Shown in pieces: positions 41,046-50,751 of a stretch of DNA of 50,751 nt. The notes under the pieces were generated by a model, which searched no databases, was not told the DNA's origin, and worked only from the letters and a program-made list of their open reading frames with translations. A program made the translations under genes and the position numbers. Numbering within the stretch: the first letter of the stretch is position 1; every line of letters begins with the position of its first letter. The stretch is from Pantoea sp. Ap-967 (lineage in GTDB: Bacteria > Pseudomonadota > Gammaproteobacteria > Pseudomonadales > Pseudomonadaceae): assembly GCF_011752565.1 (NCBI RefSeq), contig NZ_VWXK01000042.1, positions 1 to 50,751 on the forward strand, read 5' to 3'.

Positions 41046-44000
41046 TCAGACGACACCTGCCTCGCAAACCGAAACGCAGTGCACGATCAATGCTTGCAGT
41101 TCGTACTGCAGGCGTTGCATCAAGCGCTCCACGGTCGCCGCCCGATAGCGCCGCGTGCTGTATACACAGCGGATCGACAAACGCCCGTCGTAAACCTGGC
41201 CAACCATTTCCAACCAGTTGCCCAGAGGCGCCTCGAGGCTGTAGCAGTCACCCTGGCCTTCCGGTGCCGGCATCAACAGAGCCTTGTCGTCGAAGCTCTG
41301 GTCGAACTGGCCGAGGTAGTTGAAAGTAACCCGCGCCGCTGAAGTTTGTGCCATGCGTGCGGCTACTTCAGGCCCGGCCATATGGCGCAGCACGCCATAG
41401 CCGATGCCCTTGTCAGGCACAGCCTGAAGCCGCGCCTGTACGCTGCGCAAAGCATCGGCCTCGCTTTGCTCGGGCGGGCAATCCAGGCGTACCGGGAACA
41501 TCGTGGTGAACCAACCCAACGTTCGACTCAGGTCAAGTTCATCGAACAGATCCTCGCGCCCATGGCCTTCCAACTGCACCCAGGCAGTCGGCGTTGCCGC
41601 CCAGTGGCAAATGGCGCGGCCCAACGCCGTCAGCAGCAGATCGTTGATCTGGCTACCGTAGGCAGCCGGCGCACGCTTGAGCAGGTCGCTGGTCTGGTCT
41701 GCGTCCAGGGCGAAATGCGCCCCAGCCTGGTAACGCACCTGGTTCTTGCCACGCGGGTTGTCGCACGGGAACAGCTGATCGTTGTCGGGCAGGCATTCGA
41801 GCCAGTAGTCCAACTCCCGCGCTGCACGCTGCGCAGCCTGACCCTGTAAACGCTCGACCCAGGCCCGGTAGCTGCTGCTGCGCACCTGAAGATCCGGCGT
41901 TTGTCCCCGGCTGCACGCAGGGTAAACCTCTTGTAAGTCCTGCAGCAGGATGCGCCAGGACACTGCATCGACCACCAGGTGGTGAATCACCATCAACAGG
42001 CGCTGTTCACCGTTGGCCAGGTCCACCTGCACGAATCGGTACAACGGACCGTTTTGCGGGTCGAGGCTGCGTTGCGCGCGGTTGACGCAGGCTTGCAGCG
42101 CGGCCTCGTCATCCGCTTGCTCGCGCCAGAAGCAGTCGCCCAACGGTTGCGCCTGCTGCAGGTCGTAGCTCTGATACCAATGGCCATCGGTTTCGCGAAA
42201 GCGCAAGCGCAAGCTGTCGTGCTGCGCGACCACGTACTGCAGCGCTTGCACCAACGCCTCATCATTCAGCGCCTGTCGCGGCCGGAACATCAAGGCCTGG
42301 TTGTAGTGGTGGCGCTCGCTCATCGGGCAGTCGAAGAACCACTGCTGAATGGGCAGCAGTGCGAACCAACCCTCAGTGGCCAGCTGCGCGCTGACATCCT
42401 CACGCCCCGGAGCCAGGATCTCCTCCCGGGAGAACAGGCCGGCAATGGTCTGCCACCGCATCAGATCACGCAGCTTGAGGTCGATGTCCAGATCAGGGTG
42501 ATTGCGAACCTTGGAAACCACCTGCAGGCTGAGAATCGAATCACCGCCCAACTCGAAGAAGTTGTCGTGGATACCCACACGCTCGACCTGCAGGGTCTGC
42601 TCCCAGATCTGCGCCAGCATGCGCTGAGCAGGGCTGACCGGCGCCACATAGGCCCCCACTTGCACCTCAGGTTCAGGCAGCGCGCGGCGATCGAGCTTGC
42701 CGTTGGCGGTGACCGGCAGTTTCTGCATGCCCACCAGGTAGGCAGGCACCATGTAATCGGGCAACTCCTGGCGCAAGCGCTCTTTTAGCCCATCACCGAT
42801 CTCCCACCCTTCGCTGCCGACTACGTAAGCCACCAGGTGTTTACCGCTGGCCAGCTCTCGGGCGACGACCAAAGCATCGGTAACCCCATCCTGACGGCGC
42901 AAGGCCGCTTCGATCTCGCCCAGTTCTATTCGGAAACCACGCAGTTTCACTTGGTGGTCAGCCCGCCCCAGGTAATCGAGGATACCGTCTTCACGTCGCA
43001 ACACCCGGTCGCCACTGCGGTACTGACGGCTACCCGGCGCACCGAAGGGGTCTGGTACAAAACGTTCGGCAGTCAGCCCAGGACGGCCATGGTAACCCCG
43101 CGCGATACCCTCACCGGCGATATGCAACTCACCAGCGATGCCGCTTGGCAACGGTTCGAGGTCATCATCGAGCACATAGAGGGCACGGGCTCCCACGGCT
43201 CGGCCGATTGGCGCATAAGCCGCGCCGCATCGGGCCTGTGCATCGGCTTTCCACAACATCGGCGTTACCACTGTTTCCGTAGGGCCATAGCCATTGGTCA
43301 GGTAACGAGGGTGCAGCACGCGAGTAATCAACTCGAAGGACGAAGCCGGTACGGCATCACCGCCGCAGCAGTAGATCGCCACTGGCGGCGCCGGCTGCCC
43401 GCTGTCGCGCACATGCTCGGCCAGCTGCTTGAGGTAGGCAGGCGGGAAACAAGCAATCGAGATACGCCGTTGGTGCAATACCGCACAGGTCTGCTCGGCC
43501 GTCCACAGTTCACCGTCGCGCAGCACCAGTTCCCCGCCGTGGCCAAGTACGCTGAGCCAACGCTCTTGGGCACCGTCGAAGGCGAACGACATGAACAGCA
43601 GCTCGCGGGTGTCGGTATCGATCTCGTACAACGCGGCGATCGCCTGGCAATGCATGCTCAAAGGCCCATGGGTCACCGCCACTCCCTTGGGCTGGCCCGT
43701 AGAACCAGAGGTATAGATCAGGTAAGCCAAGTGCTCCGGGAGGCAGGCTGAGCGAGGAGGATGAGATGGCAGGCCATCCCAGTCCAGCGCGCCCATATCG
43801 ATGCAGGCCAGGCCTTGCGGTGCCAACTGTCGGATCGTATCGTCCCGTCCGACCAGCAGCTTCATCGAACAATCCTGGATCATGTAGGCCAGGCGCTCGG
43901 CGGGGTAATCGATGTCCAGTGGCAGGTAAGCAGCACCTGCCTTGTGCACGGCCAAAAACGCCACGATGCTGTCCAGTGAGCGCTCCAGGGCGATCCCCAC

Positions 44001-47000
44001 CACCGTCTCAGGCCCAATCCCCTGGGCCAGCAAGACATGCGCCAGCGCGTTGGCACGCTGTTGCAACTGGGCGTGGGTCAACTGGCCTTCGCCGCACCTT
44101 ACCGCGACGGCCTCCGGGCGCTCCACTGCCTGACGAGCGATCAGCTCGGTGACAGTCACCGGCTCGTGACCGCTCTGGGGCGCACGGCTCCATTGCTCGA
44201 ATGCCTGCTGCTCAAGCGCCGGCAAGCGTGGCAGGCGCCCCACCGGCCGCTCTGCCTGTTCGGCCAGCGCCTCCAGCGTATGCTCCATGCAAGTACGAAT
44301 AGCCTCTACTGCCTCGGGCGCAAAGCTCGCACGCAGGTAGAGATACTCGATGGACAGGCGCTGCCCCACCGTCACCGCCAAATCCATCGCGAAGTTGGTG
44401 ACATCATGGTTGTTCGACTGACCGAACTTCAGTTCGCTTTCACCTGCCTGGCCAAGGCGCTCGTCGATAGGATAGTTCTCGAACACGATGATGCTGTCGA
44501 ACATCGGTTGACCGCCCATACCCGACCACCGCTGGATATCGGCCAGCGGCGCATGAGCATGATCACGCAGGTCGAGGTTGTAATCCTGCAATTGGGCAAG
44601 CCACTGCTTGACCGGTTGAGACGGTTCCACGGTCTGGATGACTGGCAGGGTATTGATAAACAGGCCGAGGGTCTGTTCGGCATTGGCCAGCGACGCGGGG
44701 CGCCCTGCCACCGTCGACCCGAAGGCCACGGTGCGCTGCCCGGTGAAGCGCTGCAACACCAACAGCCAGGCCGCCTGAACCAAGGTATTGAGTGTCACTC
44801 GGCAGCTCCGACAGAACTGCTGCAAGCGCTCGGTCTGCTGCGGGTCCCAGCTGGAGTACAAGGCCTCGTGCCCAGCCGCCTCGCTGTCATGGCGGGGGTA
44901 GATCGCCTGGCTCAGCGCCGTGGGCTCCTGCAACGTGCTCAAGCGCTGTTTCCAGAACTGCTCCAGTTCCTCGCCGGGTTGGCGCTGCAGCCAGGCGATG
45001 AACTCGCGATAGCGCGCCGTCGGGCTGGCCACCTGGCCTTCGTGATAATGCTCAAGCACCTCGCCGAACAGCCGGGAACTGCTCCAGCCGTCCATCAGGA
45101 TGTGATGGCTGGTCCACAGCATCCGGTAATCGTGCTCGCCAGTGCGAATCAGTGTGATGCGCTGCAAGGGTGCACGTGCCAAGTCGAAGCCGAGCGCCCG
45201 GTCTGCCGTCGCCAATTCTGCAATAGCGTGCTCGGGTTGCGCCTGCTCGCGCCAATCGAGCAACCGCAGGTCAAGCAGAGCCTGACGTTGAACCACCTGC
45301 ACCGGTCGCTCGCTGTTGTCAGGCCAATGGAAGCTGGTCCGCAAGATGTCATGCCGGTCGATGGCCGCCTGCCAGGCCTCGCGCAAGCGCTCGACCTGCA
45401 AACCATGAATCGGCAAGTCGACTTGGTTGATGTAAAACGCAGACTCGCTGTCAGCTTCACTGTGCAGCAGCATGGCCTGCTGCATCGGCGACAGAGGATA
45501 GATGTCTTCGATCTGCCCCGCCGAAATCGGCAAGGCGTCAAGTTGCTGCTGGTCGAGTTCGGCCAATGGAAAATCAGACGGCGTCACACCTGCGGTTTCT
45601 GCATCGCAGCAGTGGCCGATCAGTTCAGCCAGCTGCCGGGCATAGGTGTCGGCCAGCGCCTGCACGGTTTCTTCACGGTACTGCTGGCAGCTGTACGACC
45701 AGGTCAAGCTGAGTTCGCCAGCGTACACCCGGCCATTGAGCACCAGCCAGTTGGCCATCGGTGATGCACCACTCTGTTCAGCACCTGCGTATTCGCCGGA
45801 CGGTGCGAACAAGGCCTGCTCGTCGGCGGAAAACGCGCCGTCGAACTGCCCCAGGTAGTTGAAGGTAACCCGGGCCTGGGGCAGCTCAGCGAATGCAGCG
45901 CGGGTCTTTTCATCGCCCAGGTGACGCAAGGCTGCGAAACTCAAGCCCTTGTCCGGCAGCGCACGGAGCTTCTCCTTGACACCTTTGATCAACGCTCCCG
46001 GCAGCGCGTGGTTATCCAACCGCACCGGGTAAACGCTGGTGAACCAGCCAACCGTGCGTACCAGGTCGATATCGTCGAAGAGTTCCTCGCGGCCATGCCC
46101 TTCCAGCTCCACCAACACCGCCGAGCTGTCCGCCCAGGCACACAGCGTACGCGCCAGGGCAGCCAGCAGCAGATCGTTTATCTGGGTGCGGTAGGCGACT
46201 GGAGCTTCTTGCAGCAGGTGCCGCGTCAGCTCTTTGCCTAGGCGGGTTTCAACGCTGCGGCCATCACTGTTGCGCGGCTGTTCCACCGGCCAATCGCGTG
46301 GCAGGTCGGTTTCGACGCCATTGGCCTGAGCCAGCCAGTAGGCTCGATGCTCCATTGCCGCTCCCGTGGCGTAGCCCTGAAGGCGCTGTGCCCAGGCCTG
46401 TACCGAGCTGGTCTTGGCCGGCAAGCGTATCGGCCGCTGCTGCAGGGCGTCACGGTAGGCCTGTTGCAGATCCTCGAACAAGATCCGCCAGGAAACACCA
46501 TCGACCACCAGGTGGTGAATCACCAGTAGCAACCGCTGGCTAGCGTCCGGCAAATCGATCAACACAGCACGCACCAGAGGCCCTGCCTCCAGATCAAGGC
46601 TACGCTGGGCTTGCTCGCAAACCTCAAGCAATTGCTCCTGGCGGTCGATACGGCAATACCCCAGTGCAGGCATTTGTTGCCAGGCCAAACGCTGTTGCTG
46701 AACACTACGGTGCAGCGCCTGCACGCCTGCCGTTGGGTGGAACGACTGACGCAAGGCATCATGATGAACGATCAGCGCCTGCAATGCCTGCTCCAGGGCG
46801 CCTGGGTCAAGGCTGGCAGTCGAACGTAACAGCACCGACTGGTTCCAGTGCTGGCAGTCGACGATCGGCGCCTCGAAGAACCAACGCTGGAATGGCAACA
46901 GCGGCGCCCCGCCCTGCACTTCACCCTGGTCGATATCGCTCAGCCCATCGGCCGTGGCGACCGAGGCCAGGCTGCGCACGGTCTGGTGCTGGAACAGCTG

Positions 47001-50000
47001 CTTTGGCGTGAAATGAATGCCGGCCTGACGTGCGCGGCTGACCATCTGGATCGAAACGATCGAGTCGCCGCCGACTTCGAAGAAGTTGTCGGTGACACCC
47101 AACTGGTCGATCTTGAGCACCGCCCGCCATACGTCCAGCAGGCGCTGCTCCCATGCGTTGGCCGGCGCCTGACGGTCATGCGCAGGCTCTGACAGGTCGG
47201 GTGCCGGTAGGCGCTTGCGATCCAGTTTGCCGTTGGGGGTCAGTGGCAGGGCCTCCAGAAACACCCATTGCGCCGGGATCATGTAGTCGGGCAGGTCCAC
47301 CGCCAATACCTTGCGCAACCGCTCTCGCGTCGGCGTAGCCTGCTGTGCGACCACGTAAGCGACCAGCATGGCCCCATGGGGGCCATCAAGCACCAGCACG
47401 GCGGCTTCACGCACCTGCTCATCGGCCAGCAGACGTGCTTCGATTTCGCCGGTCTCGATGCGAAAGCCGCGCACCTTCACCTGATGGTCCAGACGCCCCA
47501 GGTACTGGATCGTCCCCTCACCGTCGAAGCGCACCCGATCAGCAGTGCGATACATCCGCTCGCCATTGCCGTGCAACGGGTCGGGTACGAAACGCTCGGC
47601 GGTGAGCCCGGGGTTGGCCAGATAACCGCGGGTGATACCGCTGCCGGCCAGGTACAACTCGGCGCCGACCCCTACCGGTACAAGGTTCAGTTGCAGGTCC
47701 AATGCGTAAGCACGGGTATTGTCCAATGGGTGACCGATGTTGGCTCGCCCACCTGCTTCGCGACAGGTCCAGGTGGAATAGGTCGTGTCCTCCGACGGCC
47801 CGTAGAGGTCGTACACCCAGCGCACCTGCGTGCCTTTATACAACGCATCGACCAAGGGCTGCTTCAGCGGCTCGCCCGCCAGATTGACGATACGCACTCC
47901 CGGCCCGATGCTGCCCTCGCGCAACAGTGCAGCGATGGCGGATGGGACGGTGTTGATCAACCGTACTTCGTCCCTTGCCGGCAGCTCGGCCAGCTCCAGC
48001 GCATTGCGAGCAAGCACGATGGAGCCTCCGAGGCCCAGGGTCACGAACAGCTCCCACACCGAGAGGTCAAAGCACACCGACGTCGAAGCCAGTACGCCTT
48101 GCAGGTCGTCGACCGCGTATACCCTGGCCGTCCATTGGCGCAACGCGGCTACGTTGCGGTGACAGATCGCGACTCCTTTGGGCCGCCCGGTCGAACCTGA
48201 TGTATAGATGACATAGCCGAGGTTATCCGCATGGGCAGTTTCGGCCAGGTCGGTGCCCGCCAGTTCGCTCAGCCATTGCTCCCCAGGCTCGACGCACAGT
48301 ACCTGGGTGCCCGTCGGCACTGCCAGGCGCTCGATCACGCCCACCTGGCTAATCAGCAGCGGTGCCTGGCTGTTCTCCAGCATGTAGGCGATACGCTCGG
48401 CGGGGTAGTCCGGATCGAGCGGCACATAGGCGCCGCCCGCCTTGAGAACGGCCAGCAAGGCTACCACCAGCTCGGAGGAACGCACCATGGCTACGCCGAC
48501 CCGAACCTCCGGGCCTACACCCAGGCTGACCAGGTGGCGTGCCAGGCGGTTGGCACGTGCGTTGAGCTGGCCATAGCTCAGGCGCTCCAGCCCATTCACC
48601 AGCGCCAAGCGCTCAGGGTCACGCGACACCTGCGCCTGTATGGCTGCGTGGATGGTCTGCTCGTGCGAGTCGTGACGCACTTCTCCCTGCCAGCTGATCA
48701 GTTGCGCCTGCTGCACCTGGCTATCGAGCAACGGCAAGTCGCATATGGCGAGATGCGGGTCAGCGACGACACCGCGCAGCAGGGTCAGCCAACTTTGCCC
48801 CAGGCGCTCGATGGTCGCCGGCTCGAACAGGTCAGTGGCGTAGGTCAGCGCAGCGCTGAGCCCAGATTCGCTTTCGAAGGTGTCCAGGGTGAGATCGAAC
48901 TGTGCGGTGTGAACCTGCACCGGCATGGTTTCAAGGGTCAAGTCCGCTGCCAGCGATTGCCGTGCTTGCCCCGTGCCGACACGCTGATGATTGAACATCA
49001 CCTGAAACAGCGCGTTGTGGCTCAGGCTGCGCTCCGGGCGCAGGGCCTCGACCAACTGCTCGAAGGGCAGGTCCTGATGATTCTGCCCCTGGACCACGGC
49101 CTCGCGAACCTGTTGCAGGAAGGTGCTGAAACGCTCCCGGCTGTCGACTTGGGCACGCAGCACTTGGGTATTGGTGAAGAAGCCGATCAAGCCCTCGGTT
49201 TCGACCCGATTTCGGTTGGCGACCGGCACGCCGACACGTATGTCGTCCTGGCCGGTGTAACGGTGCAACAGCACCTGATAGGCAGCCAGCAGCAGCATGA
49301 ACAGGGTAACGCCCTGCTCACGAGCGAGCGCATCGAGGGCACCTGCCAGGTCAGTATCGAGTGCCAGGCCATGGCGCGCGCCCCGGTAGCTCTGCTGCGG
49401 TGGGCGAGCGAAGTCCAACGGCAACTCCAGGGCGTCGGGTTCGCCGGCCAGCTGGGTGGTCCAGTATTGCAACTGACGGTCGCGCTCGCCTGCCTCCATC
49501 CAGCGCCGCTGCCATATGGCGTAATCCGTGTACTGCACCGGTAACGCCGGTAGCCGTGGTTCACGGCCTTCGAGCGCTGCCTGATAGAATTCGATGAGGT
49601 CACCCAGCATGACTTTGATCGACCATCCGTCCGAGACGATATGGTGCATGATCACCACCAGCACATGCTCACCGTCACCCAGCCGCGCGACCCCCGCACG
49701 CAAGAGCGGTGCATTGGCCAGGTCGAAGGGCTGGCGAGTCAAGCGCTGCACGAAGTCATCGAGCGCTTCGTCCGCGCACACCTGCACCTGCATCTGCACC
49801 TGTTCCAGCACTACCTGGGTGGGTGTTCCGTCACGCTGCTCAAGGCAGGTGCGCAGCGCGGCGTGGCGGCCCAGCAGCGCCGTGAAGCTGTGTTGCAGCG
49901 CCGCAAGGTCGAGATTGCCAAGCAGGCGCAGCGACAGCGGTATGTGGTAGGCGGCACTGTCGGGTTCAAGCTGCCAGAGGAACCACTGACGCTCCTGGGC

Positions 50001-50162
50001 ATAGGACAGCGGCAACTGCTCAAATTCATCGCTCAGCGCAGGGATCGGAAGCTGCGCGGGCGAGATGCCTTCTGCAAGCATGGTTTGCAGGTAACGTGCT
50101 CGCTTTTCCAGGGGTAGCGCAATGAACCGACGGGCGATCCGTGCGGCAACTTGCTTGTCCAT
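41046..50162 (-). CDS. Two-module pyoverdine peptide synthetase (C-A-T-E-C-A-T-E)
   Basis: A 3038-residue nonribosomal peptide synthetase with two complete D-amino-acid modules. Approximate domains: C1 40-470 (HHIVSDG near 171), A1 480-990, T1 near 1031 (GGDS), E1 1080-1510 (HHLVVDG near 1217), C2 1530-1960 (HHILMDG near 1686), A2 1985-2480, T2 near 2537 (GGDS), E2 2600-3038 (HHLVVDA near 2726). Aligned to GrsA, A1 reads DLWNNALTYK (Ala/Gly-like) and A2 reads DGECCGGVTK (Glu at the third position, suggesting a basic residue). It ends in an E domain without thioesterase, so release occurs elsewhere. The ATG overlaps the upstream NRPS stop (TGATG) after GGAGG. Confidence 0.95.
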   Translation of the reverse strand: MDKQVAARIARRFIALPLEKRARYLQTMLAEGISPAQLPIPALSDEFEQLPLSYAQERQWFLWQLEPDSAAYHIPLSLRLLGNLDLAALQHSFTALLGRHAALRTCLEQRDGTPTQVVLEQVQMQVQVCADEALDDFVQRLTRQPFDLANAPLLRAGVARLGDGEHVLVVIMHHIVSDGWSIKVMLGDLIEFYQAALEGREPRLPALPVQYTDYAIWQRRWMEAGERDRQLQYWTTQLAGEPDALELPLDFARPPQQSYRGARHGLALDTDLAGALDALAREQGVTLFMLLLAAYQVLLHRYTGQDDIRVGVPVANRNRVETEGLIGFFTNTQVLRAQVDSRERFSTFLQQVREAVVQGQNHQDLPFEQLVEALRPERSLSHNALFQVMFNHQRVGTGQARQSLAADLTLETMPVQVHTAQFDLTLDTFESESGLSAALTYATDLFEPATIERLGQSWLTLLRGVVADPHLAICDLPLLDSQVQQAQLISWQGEVRHDSHEQTIHAAIQAQVSRDPERLALVNGLERLSYGQLNARANRLARHLVSLGVGPEVRVGVAMVRSSELVVALLAVLKAGGAYVPLDPDYPAERIAYMLENSQAPLLISQVGVIERLAVPTGTQVLCVEPGEQWLSELAGTDLAETAHADNLGYVIYTSGSTGRPKGVAICHRNVAALRQWTARVYAVDDLQGVLASTSVCFDLSVWELFVTLGLGGSIVLARNALELAELPARDEVRLINTVPSAIAALLREGSIGPGVRIVNLAGEPLKQPLVDALYKGTQVRWVYDLYGPSEDTTYSTWTCREAGGRANIGHPLDNTRAYALDLQLNLVPVGVGAELYLAGSGITRGYLANPGLTAERFVPDPLHGNGERMYRTADRVRFDGEGTIQYLGRLDHQVKVRGFRIETGEIEARLLADEQVREAAVLVLDGPHGAMLVAYVVAQQATPTRERLRKVLAVDLPDYMIPAQWVFLEALPLTPNGKLDRKRLPAPDLSEPAHDRQAPANAWEQRLLDVWRAVLKIDQLGVTDNFFEVGGDSIVSIQMVSRARQAGIHFTPKQLFQHQTVRSLASVATADGLSDIDQGEVQGGAPLLPFQRWFFEAPIVDCQHWNQSVLLRSTASLDPGALEQALQALIVHHDALRQSFHPTAGVQALHRSVQQQRLAWQQMPALGYCRIDRQEQLLEVCEQAQRSLDLEAGPLVRAVLIDLPDASQRLLLVIHHLVVDGVSWRILFEDLQQAYRDALQQRPIRLPAKTSSVQAWAQRLQGYATGAAMEHRAYWLAQANGVETDLPRDWPVEQPRNSDGRSVETRLGKELTRHLLQEAPVAYRTQINDLLLAALARTLCAWADSSAVLVELEGHGREELFDDIDLVRTVGWFTSVYPVRLDNHALPGALIKGVKEKLRALPDKGLSFAALRHLGDEKTRAAFAELPQARVTFNYLGQFDGAFSADEQALFAPSGEYAGAEQSGASPMANWLVLNGRVYAGELSLTWSYSCQQYREETVQALADTYARQLAELIGHCCDAETAGVTPSDFPLAELDQQQLDALPISAGQIEDIYPLSPMQQAMLLHSEADSESAFYINQVDLPIHGLQVERLREAWQAAIDRHDILRTSFHWPDNSERPVQVVQRQALLDLRLLDWREQAQPEHAIAELATADRALGFDLARAPLQRITLIRTGEHDYRMLWTSHHILMDGWSSSRLFGEVLEHYHEGQVASPTARYREFIAWLQRQPGEELEQFWKQRLSTLQEPTALSQAIYPRHDSEAAGHEALYSSWDPQQTERLQQFCRSCRVTLNTLVQAAWLLVLQRFTGQRTVAFGSTVAGRPASLANAEQTLGLFINTLPVIQTVEPSQPVKQWLAQLQDYNLDLRDHAHAPLADIQRWSGMGGQPMFDSIIVFENYPIDERLGQAGESELKFGQSNNHDVTNFAMDLAVTVGQRLSIEYLYLRASFAPEAVEAIRTCMEHTLEALAEQAERPVGRLPRLPALEQQAFEQWSRAPQSGHEPVTVTELIARQAVERPEAVAVRCGEGQLTHAQLQQRANALAHVLLAQGIGPETVVGIALERSLDSIVAFLAVHKAGAAYLPLDIDYPAERLAYMIQDCSMKLLVGRDDTIRQLAPQGLACIDMGALDWDGLPSHPPRSACLPEHLAYLIYTSGSTGQPKGVAVTHGPLSMHCQAIAALYEIDTDTRELLFMSFAFDGAQERWLSVLGHGGELVLRDGELWTAEQTCAVLHQRRISIACFPPAYLKQLAEHVRDSGQPAPPVAIYCCGGDAVPASSFELITRVLHPRYLTNGYGPTETVVTPMLWKADAQARCGAAYAPIGRAVGARALYVLDDDLEPLPSGIAGELHIAGEGIARGYHGRPGLTAERFVPDPFGAPGSRQYRSGDRVLRREDGILDYLGRADHQVKLRGFRIELGEIEAALRRQDGVTDALVVARELASGKHLVAYVVGSEGWEIGDGLKERLRQELPDYMVPAYLVGMQKLPVTANGKLDRRALPEPEVQVGAYVAPVSPAQRMLAQIWEQTLQVERVGIHDNFFELGGDSILSLQVVSKVRNHPDLDIDLKLRDLMRWQTIAGLFSREEILAPGREDVSAQLATEGWFALLPIQQWFFDCPMSERHHYNQALMFRPRQALNDEALVQALQYVVAQHDSLRLRFRETDGHWYQSYDLQQAQPLGDCFWREQADDEAALQACVNRAQRSLDPQNGPLYRFVQVDLANGEQRLLMVIHHLVVDAVSWRILLQDLQEVYPACSRGQTPDLQVRSSSYRAWVERLQGQAAQRAARELDYWLECLPDNDQLFPCDNPRGKNQVRYQAGAHFALDADQTSDLLKRAPAAYGSQINDLLLTALGRAICHWAATPTAWVQLEGHGREDLFDELDLSRTLGWFTTMFPVRLDCPPEQSEADALRSVQARLQAVPDKGIGYGVLRHMAGPEVAARMAQTSAARVTFNYLGQFDQSFDDKALLMPAPEGQGDCYSLEAPLGNWLEMVGQVYDGRLSIRCVYSTRRYRAATVERLMQRLQYELQALIVHCVSVCEAGVV

Positions 50163-50751
50163 CACACTTCCTCCATTTCATCGAGCAGGGACTCGAGCCT
50201 GCTGAATTTGTCATCAGTCCCTTGCAGACCATCGTCATTGAACTGAGCGGCGAACGCCGCCAATCGCGGATGCTGGAACAACATCTGCGGCGTTGCCGCC
50301 ACCCCCAGTTCCAGTTGCAGGCGCGAAACCACACTGACGGCCAATAGCGAATGACCACCGAGTTCGAAGAAGTGGTCTGAACGTCCCACCCGCTCAAGCC
50401 GTAGCACGTCCTGCCAGATCGCCGCGATGGCTTGCTCCAGCTCACCTTCCGGGGCGACATACGCTTTCTGCGCCTGGGCCTGCGGGCTCGGCAACTGGCG
50501 CCGGTCGAGCTTGCCGTTGGGGCTCAACGGCAAAGCGTCCAGGAACAGCCACTGGGCCGGCACCATGTACTCCGGCAGGCTGCGCGACAACTGCGCCTTC
50601 AGCGCCTCGACCGTCGCCTCGCCTACCACGTACGCCACCAGTTGCTGCTCCACCACCAACACCGCCGCCTCGCGCACCTGCGCTTGCTCCAGCAGCCGGG
50701 CCTCGATCTCGCCAAGCTCGATACGCAACCCGCGCAGCTTCACCTGGTGGT
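50162..50751 (-). CDS. Nonribosomal peptide synthetase, 3' part (A-T end)
   Basis: The 3' part of an NRPS gene that continues beyond the window edge; at least 196 codons are visible. It covers the C-terminal subdomain of an adenylation domain (A8-like KLRGLRIELGEIEARL near the edge, A10 NGKLDRRQLP) and a thiolation domain with FFELGGHSLL. It then ends with a short acidic tail. The GGHS (not GGDS) core agrees with the absence of an epimerisation domain, so this module loads an L residue or glycine and hands it to the C1 domain of the next protein. It overlaps the next gene by one base. Confidence 0.93.
   Translation of the reverse strand, partial: HQVKLRGLRIELGEIEARLLEQAQVREAAVLVVEQQLVAYVVGEATVEALKAQLSRSLPEYMVPAQWLFLDALPLSPNGKLDRRQLPSPQAQAQKAYVAPEGELEQAIAAIWQDVLRLERVGRSDHFFELGGHSLLAVSVVSRLQLELGVAATPQMLFQHPRLAAFAAQFNDDGLQGTDDKFSRLESLLDEMEEV

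Noticed and set aside
1..50751. CRISPR arrays, prophage, integrase or attachment sites
   Set aside because: I saw no regularly spaced direct repeats, no phage or recombinase genes, and no tRNA gene that could act as an integration site.

Overview
The window is a GC-rich chromosome segment from a fluorescent Pseudomonas, most likely of the P. putida group. The evidence is the gene order (sdh-suc next to gltA, then etf genes, then a pyoverdine locus), the REP sequences of the GTAGGAGCGGGCTTGCCCCGCGA type, and pyoverdine genes whose lengths match those I know from P. aeruginosa and P. putida. No database search was possible, so species-level placement is an inference.

Region 1 (1-13202) is central carbon metabolism. 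Ten genes cover much of the TCA cycle: sdhC-sdhD-sdhA-sdhB-sucA-sucB-lpd-sucC-sucD all run on the minus strand, and gltA diverges from sdhC. The sdhC/gltA spacer holds two back-to-back sigma-70 promoters, and the sdh transcript begins with a palindromic leader. Hairpins lie in the sdhB-sucA, sucB-lpd and lpd-sucC gaps, and good terminators close both sucD and gltA.

Region 2 (13203-24575) is housekeeping and accessory. It holds a START-domain periplasmic protein, a small YkgJ-type cysteine protein, a Lys/Ala/Pro-rich exported protein, and a MocR-type regulator with twin upstream repeats. A three-gene envelope operon follows (solute-binding protein, DUF4398-like lipoprotein, OmpA-like lipoprotein). 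Next come etfB-etfA and the divergent ETF-ubiquinone oxidoreductase, which has a PsrA-like box at its promoter, then an MHS-type MFS transporter and a receiver-like protein lacking the usual phosphoacceptor Asp. Three inverted REP pairs and one single REP fill the gaps.

Region 3 (24747-50751) is a pyoverdine siderophore locus. It has an FpvI-like ECF sigma factor, the pvdR-pvdT-opmQ efflux pump, and the periplasmic maturation genes pvdP (minus strand) and pvdM-pvdN-pvdO. It also has a 37-codon ORF ahead of the pvdE exporter, the fpvA receptor, an HSL-type esterase, one complete two-module NRPS (C-A-T-E-C-A-T-E) and the 3' end of another NRPS. Four exact TAAAT-N16-CGT iron-starvation sigma boxes precede pvdR, pvdP, pvdM and the small ORF-pvdE unit. 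Fur-like boxes precede the sigma factor and fpvA. This gives a coherent plan: cytoplasmic NRPS synthesis, PvdE export of the precursor, periplasmic maturation by PvdP/M/N/O, release and recycling by PvdRT-OpmQ, and uptake by FpvA. Missing from the window are the PvdS-type sigma factor, the anti-sigma FpvR, a terminal thioesterase, PvdL and the hydroxyornithine genes, which must lie elsewhere if the pathway works.
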